From Mesostigma viride (lineage: Eukaryota; Streptophyta; Mesostigmatophyceae; Mesostigmatales; Mesostigmataceae): a stretch of 64,000 bases of DNA. The notes below the pieces were generated by a model. The model had not been told where the DNA came from, ran no database searches, and saw only the letters and a list, made by a program, of their open reading frames with translations. A program made the position numbers and the translations under genes. Positions 57,401 to 64,000 of the stretch are shown one piece after another; positions within the stretch are counted from its first letter, which is position 1; every line of letters begins with the position of its first letter. Location of the stretch: assembly GCA_009746045.1 (NCBI GenBank), contig RPFO01000213.1:13899221-13963220 (forward strand), in the 5' to 3' direction.

Positions 57401-59505
57401 GTGGTGGAAGGGCATGTGCAAGTTGACGGCTGATAACGCGCTGCAGCAGGGCATGTCCAAGGTGAGGTGGTGGAAGGGCATGTGCAAGTTGACGCCGGAT
57501 AACGCGCTGCAGCAGGGCATGGCCAAGGTGAGGTGGTGGAAGGGCATGTGCAAGTTGACGCCGGATAACGCGCTGCAGCAGGGCATGGCCAAGGTGAGGT
57601 GGTGGAAGGGCATGTGCAAGTTGACGGCTGATAACGCGCTGCAGCAGGGCATGTCCAAGGTGAGGTGGTGGAAGGGCATGTGCAAGTTGACGCCGGATAA
57701 CGCGCTGCAGCAGGGCATGTCCAAGGTGAGGTGGTGGAAGGGCATGTGCAAGTTGACGGCTGATAACGCGCTGCAGCAGGGCATGGCCAAGGTGAGGTGG
57801 TGGAAGGGCATGTGCAAGTTGACGCCGGATAACGCGCTGCAGCAGGGCATGGCCAAGGTGAGGTGGTGGAAGGGCATGTGCAAGTTGACGGCTGATAATG
57901 CGCTGCAGCAGGGCATGTCCAAGGTGAGGTGGTGGAAGGGCATGTGCAAGTTGACGGCTGATAACGCGCTGCAGCAGGGCATGGCCAAGGTGAGCCCTTT
58001 CTATAGAATTTGCATCAAACCACAAATAATTACCACCTAGTAACTATAAGCGCTTGCCTTGCAAAGCTATGGTTGCACGCCTGTCTGTCCCCGGGCTCCT
58101 GCCTACACGTACCCCTGCCTCCATGCCTGGGTGCACCGCCCCTCACCCCTCCGCCCTACCAACTCCCTGGGGCCCAGGGCCAAGGATAAACGATGGTTGC
58201 TAGGTGCCTGGCTTTGGCCAGCCTGAGATGACGGTACACACTCTGGGGTTTGGTCCCTGGCAGTTATTTATCTAAGACTCAGCTAGTTGTGAGGCTTGAG
58301 CATCTTCTTTCTGGTCTGCCTGCTTGCTTCCGCTTCCTGCATTCCTTAGTAGCTCATGGCCAATACCATTTCAGTTCTTCCTCCTTAGTTGACAACAATA
58401 ATACATTTCATAGTAAACTTGAACACAGCCGAGGTTTCATTGCATCGCCGGCTATCCCATTCACTAAATAAATTTTTACTTACCCAAGAAATATAATCTC
58501 TGCCTCCCATCTACGCACGTTTCTAGTATACAAGCCTGTTGCCTCTTGGGATCTGACTTCCATGAAAGTTTGGTCAGCTTGGCTCTGGGTATACCTCCCA
58601 AGTCTTCCTTTTCTCTTTCCTTTTGCGAGGCTGTCCCTGCTTGGGATATCTTACCGCCTTCTGTCCCCCTAAAGATTGTATTTGTATATTCAAGGGAGGT
58701 GTGCCATCGTTTCGCTCGCCTGCCAGGGAGAGGCGGCCGCCCGGTAGGGGTGGAGCGGCGACTCGTGGTTTCCGGGTGGCCGATTGTTTACTGGCAAACC
58801 GTGCCTGGGATAGAATGTAGGAGCATGAGTTGTCTCGTTCCTTGGGGCGCAAAATGTCTCGCTCTTTACATCTTTAGTGCATGACATAAATAGTTCACTT
58901 CGTATACCCAGTCGTCCTGAATGAATGACGAGCCATCAGTGAAGCATATTCTCTCATCATACCACCCAAGTGAAATGTAGCGGGCACGTCTTATAGTACC
59001 TTCATGAATCAAATAAGGTGGTCCTGCAGGGGGGCCATGGAGCCATGCAGCCTGGCAGGGTCCCGGCTTATCTGTGTTCTGGGGGTTGATGCCTCGCAAA
59101 GAGAAATGGCAGGACGTTATATGGAAGGATACCAACCCCAAGTCGGGGGGGTGACCCACGTGTGACCAGATTGGGTAAGCATCATGATTCGGGCCGACAT
59201 GACGCCTGCAACCCTGCAACCTGAGGCTAGATAGACACCCATCCCATACCATTCATTGATGATTTATGCTCACATGACGCAGTCACGTGCTAATTCGTGA
59301 GCATGTTACTGTATCCTGGACAATTTCATCTCCCTTACCACGTATGCACCTTGGTTGATTGCATGTGCTTGCTTCCAGTCTTGCTCTCAGAGTTCTAAAC
59401 ATAAGTCAATGCCTCGCTGCCACGTGGTTGCAGATATCGGGCCTGGCAGGGTTCCTCGCGATGAAGGACTCAGAGAGCAAGGACGCTGACTCGGATTGGG
59501 ACTGA
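41161..59505 (+). CDS. WASH1: WASH-like Arp2/3 activator with two WH2 motifs, 13 exons
   Basis: Exons: 41161-41316, 42286-42342, 43079-43267, 44342-44437, 45083-45171, 46321-46598, 47596-47886, 48276-48379, 53741-53935, 55139-55222 (or 55231), 56162-56260, 57125-57226, 59434-59505; about 603 aa. Every junction keeps frame; exon 3 needs a GC donor (AAG/GCGCGT). WASH drives Arp2/3 actin branching on endosomes. The N-terminal WASH homology region aligns in length with animal WASH: LRPGETYFQLLQSLSTLD, then VLSRINEGVQERQLVLRSIS, then LEGSTKAVVIHSPAQYPLP. Next come GLGKLPRGATSVADISLFNG and LPNLGMVADV, WH2 motifs GREALLASIRAPGLTLRKV and RAELMAAIQSSNVRLRKV (the second split by intron 9), a basic stretch, MFSEMASALALRRLSL, and an acidic tail MKDSESKDADSDWD with the Arp2/3-binding Trp. 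The second WH2 is extra compared with human WASH. Exons 12-13 are least certain; a small exon could be missing in intron 12. Confidence 0.8.
42364..42408 (+). repeat. Poly-G tract in WASH intron 2
   Basis: About 30 consecutive G residues flanked by GGGGGA units, starting just 22 bp after the exon 2 donor. The exact length is doubtful because homopolymers of this kind are error-prone in sequencing and assembly. Confidence 0.8.
42575..42668 (+). repeat. 18-bp tandem repeat in WASH intron 2
   Basis: Five copies of ATGGTGGGCTGGATTATC and variants (GATCATCG, CTTGTC). Confidence 0.85.
42838..43076 (+). repeat. About 39-bp tandem repeat ending at WASH exon 3
   Basis: Six copies of CTGTAACTAAGTGCCATGCC followed by CCCCTATTTATCTACGGTC. 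The last copy runs into the polypyrimidine/acceptor sequence CCCCCCAG of exon 3, so each unit carries CTAAGT...CCCCCC, resembling a branch site plus pyrimidine tract. Confidence 0.8.
44676..44774 (+). mobile_element. Family C retroposon, 99 bp, with 13-bp target duplication
   Basis: TATGGTCCTATCA occurs at 44663-44675 and 44775-44787. The element ends GACTCCCAACGGAGTGATGT then TGATACTTAATTAAT. It lies in WASH intron 4 and defines the family C boundaries. Confidence 0.85.
45295..45715 (+). repeat. 61-bp minisatellite in WASH intron 5
   Basis: Seven tandem copies starting every 61 bp from 45295 (GTGGGCATTAGGGCTTTGAT at the start of each unit). Sequence variation is a few bases per unit (GACCGTCC, GACGGTCC, GAGGGTCC). 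Confidence 0.9.
46576..46938 (+). repeat. About 120-bp repeats derived from the WASH exon 6/donor junction
   Basis: Exon 6 ends GGTGGCTGATGTCAGCTGGA CAG/GTGGGCGTGG. The intron then holds three diverged units (GTGACCGAAGGGTGCATGGT ... GATGTCAGTGGTGGCGTGG), and the last one restores GGATGTCAGCTGGACAGATG GGCGTGG at 46912, where the donor GT has become AT. Confidence 0.75.
47870..48175 (+). repeat. Copies of the WASH exon 7/donor junction inside intron 7
   Basis: The junction CTTCCCAGGCATCAG/GTGGG (47873-47891) recurs as CTTCCCAGGCATCCGGTGGG at about 48084 and GGGCATCCGGTGGGTGATTC at about 48140, each with an intact GTGGGTG. TCTCTTGCTGCAATCTGGTG and GCTCTTGCTGCAATTGGGTG are further related units. 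Confidence 0.65.
48840..53427. repeat. 4.6-kb minisatellite, 17-bp unit, with 2.1-kb higher-order repeat (WASH intron 8)
   Basis: About 270 copies of CCTGGCCCAACCATCTT with recurrent variants at the same positions (CATTTT, CATGTT, CACGTT, TCCTGTCCC, GGCCCACC). A block with rare variants (TCCTCTCCCAACCATTGTCC, CCCAATCATT, ACCGTCTTCGTGG) at 49315-49400 recurs at 51421-51506, exactly 2106 bp later; the block ATGCTCCTGGCCCAACCACG at 50621 recurs at 52728 (2107 bp). So 17-bp units were amplified and then a segment of about 124 units was duplicated. No stop codon occurs in any frame of the basic unit on either strand. Confidence 0.95.
54234..55065. repeat. Heptanucleotide array (GCCTCAT)n-(GCCTCCT)n-(GCCTCGT)n in WASH intron 9
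   Basis: About 118 units in three homogeneous blocks: GCCTCAT to about 54382, GCCTCCT to about 54962 with one GCCCCTGCCCCT interruption at 54660, GCCTCGT to about 55050, and two GCCTCAT units at the end. Block-wise homogeneity points to successive expansions of single mutated units. Confidence 0.95.
55593..55663 (+). repeat. Pyrimidine repeat (CCTTTCCTTTTT)n in WASH intron 10
   Basis: Five 12-bp units of CTTTCCTTTTTC, purely pyrimidine on the sense strand. Confidence 0.85.
55965..56028 (-). repeat. Family B hairpin with TTAA tail in WASH intron 10
   Basis: GTTTAATTAATTAGTCTGGT followed by GTCCCCGTTGGGGGGACTGC. In minus orientation the hairpin (GTCC-CCCC-AAC-GGGG-AC) precedes ACTAATTAATTAAAC. 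A possible imperfect flank repeat is GTTCTTT at 55941 and 56034. Confidence 0.6.
57227..57989 (+). repeat. 66-bp array carrying splice-site-like modules, after WASH exon 12
   Basis: Eleven full 66-bp periods: donors AAG/GTGAGG end at 57263 and then every 66 bp to 57989, besides the exon 12 donor at 57226. Each unit reads GTGAGGTGGTGGAAGGGCAT, then GTGCAAGTTGACGGCTGATA, then ACGCGCTGCAGCAGGGCATG and GCCAAG. The last part is a copy of the end of exon 12 (LQQGMAK). The unit has 22 codons and no stop, so a 268-residue ORF results, but the first partial copy is shifted by 37 bp and breaks the frame with exon 12. Confidence 0.9.
58880..59310 (+). mobile_element. Family A LINE 3' end (A3) in WASH intron 12
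   Basis: Diverged match to 20590-20930, ending TTTATGCTCACATGACGCAG TCACGTG then CTAATT (hairpin 59271-59289). Broken plus-strand frames read PGLSVFWGLMPRKEKWQDV, comparable to LSVIWRHRSMTRKDRWQ in the other copy, so both derive from the same coding region, probably a LINE C-terminus. The 5' boundary is not resolved. Confidence 0.6.
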
Positions 59506-59647
59506 TGAGAACTGGAACTGACGGGCATGCACAGCGAGCATTTGGCGGTGATTCTTGGAACGGTAGATCTCTTCATGAGGGCATGCAACGAAACGCCTCT
59601 GCAATGTCGAACGTTTGGGGCACTGGATAATTCTGTTTGTGTACATT

Positions 59648-59780
59648 GTCGTCAGAAAGCAAAAGCCGTGAAAAAGCTAGCTGCCCAAGTCTGAGATTCC
59701 GCGGAACACAGAAAGAAAGAAAGCCTAAAAGCTACCAGCGAGGAATCGAACATAGGACCTTCTGCATGATTTCGCGGCGG
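59648..59780 (-). mobile_element. 133-bp SINE-like insertion with 19-bp target duplication
   Basis: Perfect 19-bp copies of AATTCTGTTTGTGTACATT lie at 59629-59647 and 59781-59799. On the minus strand the insert contains GGTCCTATGTTCGATTCCTC, close to the RNA polymerase III B-box (GGTTCGANNCC), as in the 3' half of a tRNA. There is no A-box or 5' tRNA half, so this would be a 5'-truncated tRNA-related SINE. It lies 142 bp downstream of the WASH stop codon. Confidence 0.7.
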
Positions 59781-59798
59781 AATTCTGTTTGTGTACAT

Positions 59799-59873
59799 TA
59801 ATTAAATAAATGATTAATTAATTATGTGTCAATGAAGTAATTAATTAGTTACATGTAACTGTGTCACGTGAGC
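59799..59873 (-). repeat. Family A hairpin with TTAA tail (A5)
   Basis: On the minus strand: GCTCACGTGACACAGTTACATGTAAC followed by TAATTAATTACTTCATTGAC and then ATAATTAATTAATCATTTAT. Its tail is directly next to the SINE-like insertion's right duplication. Confidence 0.6.
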
Positions 59874-61288
59874 AAAGTCCTCAGGAAAATGAATATATGG
59901 GGTGGATGGATGTAGCTAGCTATCTAGTTCCTAGTTGTAACAGGGTTGCGGGCACCATGGCCCGAATGGCTATGCATGCCAAGCTAGCTGGCCGCGCAGG
60001 TCCCAGAGATCGCGCCGGCCGCGCCACCATCGCTGCCCTCTCCATGCAGCCCACCCGGCAGGCAGATGGCAGCCTCTCCCCGCACTCCTACGCGGCCCCG
60101 GCTACTCGTCAGCAACCATGTACCTCGACCACGTACAGACGCCATCGCCATGAAGCTGCAGGAGATGGAAGCCCATCGCCAAGCAGATCGTAGATCGCGA
60201 GGACTCCGACCGCGCTGGCCGCCAAGGCAGAGTGCTGCGTCGCTTCCACCAGCAGCCAGGGGAGACAGCAACCTCTCTTGAGGAAGAGCTCCGGAGCATG
60301 AGCTCTTTATACCCACTTGCATGGAGCTAGCTTGAAGGTGAAATTAATAGAGCTGCGTCCACAGGCACCGCCTTCCCCATTCAAGGGACAAGACGGCACC
60401 CCCACCAGCTCTGCACTTCTGCTTACCTTCAGCCATTGCATTACCGAAAGAGGCAACATTCGTTTCCCTTGAAAATTCAAGTACAACGGACGGCGCGCAA
60501 ATTTCAGCGTACGGACTGATCCAGGACCGGATCGACCAAACCCGATCTGCCCAAATCTGCCCAAATCTTTCACTTCACGAGTCACTACCGGATCTGTACG
60601 GCACCTGCGGGCCGACTTCCTGATTCCGTGGACTCCGAGCATAGAACATTTTTTTCTGAGACGGCAGGCTTAGTCTTTAAATTAGACCAACCTCGGGCAG
60701 TGTTCGATGGCATGGAAGCTCTTGCTGTCGTTTAAACGGCGCTGTCAATTAAGTCTGTTGGTTTTTAATTTTGACAGGACTCGCCCAGCATGTTTTCCGC
60801 ATGTTTTTAGCTCCAGGAATTATAACAGCTGTAATATCACCAGTGGAATGCGGGAGGGGAGGTCGGGCTTAAGGAAAACTTTCTTTCGTTGTCATGCCAC
60901 CATTCAAGCTCCGTGGTTACATGCACGACAGTGTAAGGCCCCTTCAAGAGAAGTTTCTGCGATCATAGACCGATAGTGCGCCACCGGTACTGGTAGAGAA
61001 ATTTCATGCGTTTCTTGGAACGCCTATAGGCTTAATGACGGCTAGGCAAACGAGCTACTATCTCGCCCCGGCTAATCTATGAAACGTAAGTGTGCCGCCT
61101 TTCCCGTGCGCTTGCAAGTGTGGGGATCTCAGCGGGTCATTCGTTGTCACGTTTACGAAGCGTCTACCCATGTGTTCCATGGCAAACGCGGTGTGCCTGG
61201 CATCCGCAATGTGCTCTGAGCATGGGTGTGTTCGGCATTGGTCTCGGCCGCAGCTTGTCAGGCCCTGAGTCGCGATGCACGAAGCACG

Positions 61289-61322
<34 letters not shown>

Positions 61323-61633
61323 ATGACTCTTTGTGTCCGTAGCCAGTGTTGCCGCTTTAGTTCTGATGTATGACTTGCATCGCAGCACTTTGATATCAAC
61401 ACGGCTCACATTACCAGATTACTAGCAACACTGGTTACATGTTGCAAACTGCATTGGTATACAGATAATATTACAAATGCAAATAATCTGTACATAATAT
61501 ACAAAAGAGATGTCAATAATCTGCATTGAAGAAGATGCAGGTGTTTGACTGTGCATGGAGGCAAGAGCTGCTTGTTGATAGCAGCCACCGCCATGGGCTA
61601 TGTTGTGTCGCTTTCACATATATTTGCCCATCG
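59874..61633. other. Intergenic, no supported gene
   Basis: Short ORFs (for example 59861-60193) show no family resemblance. A (TG)n/(CG)n run lies at 61291-61322. Confidence 0.4.
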
Positions 61634-62573
<940 letters not shown>

Positions 62574-64000
62574 AACGGCACATGGATTATGAAACAAATT
62601 GAAAGCACGGGCGCACAACATCAACCAATATCATAACTTATTTTACTGTACAAGGTAATGTTCATTGGTACCACATGCATTACTGGACAACTTTGGAGTT
62701 GGGTTTGATATGGCCTGCAGGCTATCTATTGTGAAAACTGCAAGGCATGCTGGTATGGCTACTAAGTGGAACACCATGAATGGAATCCCTAGGAACACCA
62801 AGCCTAGTAATGTAAATTACAGGTGGCACAACTGGCACACACCACATCGTGGCAAATATAAGCCTGGACTGCAACAGATGATGGCATTTTCCTGTTATGG
62901 CATGGTCGATCGGAGGGAATTTTCAACTTTTAATGCCGATGGACAATGTGAAAGTTATTCCACATAGGGCGGCCCGGCACTCAGCTGCTAACGTCTAGCT
63001 GACAACAAGCTTCACGGCCGAATCAGGGATGCAGCGTCCACTATTAAACCAAGGCATATGAAAAAAAATTCCTGCACAACGTCGGCTTACCGATGGTTGT
63101 GGTTAGCATGCGTGAACAAGAAGATTGTGTGGTTTGTACGCCAGTCTGATCCGGCGACATGGCAGTGGCTGCCGGCCAGCACATGCGCATGCCATTCGAC
63201 ATGCTGAATGGGGGGCTGTGCGTTAAAATCAAAATGAACATGACAAACATCTCATGTAAGAAATTTATATACAGCTTTCTGTCTCAAGCCAAAAAAGGGT
63301 GTGTCGTCATGCAATATATCAGTCCTGCCAGCCATAAACCTTAACTCCTAATCTGGAATTCACAATTGGCTTGTTTGAATCACACGCATAAACAAAGTAG
63401 TCGACACATGTCTACGGAAGCGGCATTTTGAACGTGAGATTGGATTGATTCGCCGTTTGGTTAGTAAGTTTCCCAGACTGCCATCGCTAGCAAATTTACC
63501 ATGGCTAGCAGGTGCTGCGGTGCATTTTTTTGCTTAGGCAACGGGACCATTTTTCTTTAGTCTAGCGCAAAAAAGGCTAAGCATGGGCGGGTCGACATGG
63601 CGTCGCATGGGCCGTGAGGCCGGACTTGAACGGACGATAGTGTTGTACTAGTTCAGGCTGAAAATGATTCCACCGTTTTCCTTTTCTGATTCCACCGTTT
63701 TTCCTTTCCGATTCCTTGGATGAAATCTGGCCGAATCAGACAGAATAGTTCCTGCGGTGCCAAAAGGGCGGTTACGAAAATGTGTGGCTGGAGTTTGTGC
63801 GAAGGGTAACTACTTTGACTGGTGCGCACTTGAAACTAGTCGGCATTGCTAGATGCCGCGGGGGTACACTCCAACTTGAAAGCCGGACGTCTTGGGGGTC
63901 AAGGCCTGGCTTTCGGTAATGCAATGTCCATGGAGGATAAGCGGCTGTGTACGTCCTCTCTAATTTGCCACAAGAATTGCACGACCTCGCCTGGACTAGC
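62574..64000. other. Intergenic, no supported gene
   Basis: I recognise no coding sequence, RNA or repeat here apart from ordinary A+T-rich stretches. Confidence 0.4.

Noticed and set aside
45295-58000. CRISPR-like regular repeats
   Set aside because: Units are contiguous without unique spacers, and the setting is eukaryotic introns.
58866-58990. ICFTDGS on the minus strand as an RNase H active site
   Set aside because: It is antisense to the LINE 3' end defined by the A hairpin and tail, and no other RNase H motif follows.
59725-59780. Functional tRNA gene on the minus strand
   Set aside because: Only a T-arm/B-box-like part is present; the T-stem does not pair and the 5' half and anticodon arm are absent.

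Overview
This is nuclear DNA of an intron-rich eukaryote. The evidence is that several genes can be followed only across introns with GT...AG borders, introns are long (about 0.3-5.4 kb), and the spaces between genes are full of decayed retroelements, DNA transposons and simple repeats. No operon, ribosome-binding site, CRISPR or prokaryotic gene layout is present. Secreted Pro/Ser-rich proteins suggest an alga or alga-like protist. A WASH-type actin nucleation promoter, a family absent from land plants, makes a stramenopile-like lineage more attractive than a plant-like one. The sequence does not settle the species.

Layout. 154-1871: TTAA-flanked transposon. 1980-6676 (minus): two tandem paralogous secreted proteins sharing the same intron position. 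6.8-12.5 kb: non-coding, with one terminal-inverted-repeat element. 12541-16768 (plus): five-exon mitochondrial FAD-linked D-lactate dehydrogenase. 16.9-21 kb: a second TTAA-flanked transposon, a direct duplication and a dead LINE. 21584-30591 (minus): five-exon, 1893-residue ARM-repeat protein. 31669-32964 (plus): two-exon TIM21. 33.7-40 kb: a nest of retroposons, including two copies of a Penelope-like element in opposite orientation, one split by a hAT transposon with a perfect 8-bp target duplication. 41161-59505 (plus): a gene I assemble from 13 exons as WASH, with two WH2 motifs and an acidic Trp tail. Its introns hold a 4.6-kb 17-bp minisatellite, an 0.8-kb heptamer array and a 66-bp array. 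59.5-64 kb: a 133-bp insertion with a 19-bp target duplication, microsatellites and no convincing gene.

The most unusual content is a system of small retroposons. At least three 3'-end families (A, B, C) end in a short hairpin followed by a TTAATTAA-type tail, and a fourth ends in ...GTTGTCTCCTTG. Several insertions are extremely short (14, 21, 36, 43, about 51 bp), yet each is bracketed by a 9-14 bp direct duplication of host sequence, so they look like real target-primed insertions reduced to the last few bases of the element. A second theme is that introns near exon 3' ends carry tandem duplications of the exon/donor junction itself (D-lactate dehydrogenase, WASH introns 6, 7 and 12). Four housekeeping-type genes (D-lactate dehydrogenase, TIM21, WASH and the ARM-repeat protein) are unrelated in pathway and sit here only as neighbours.
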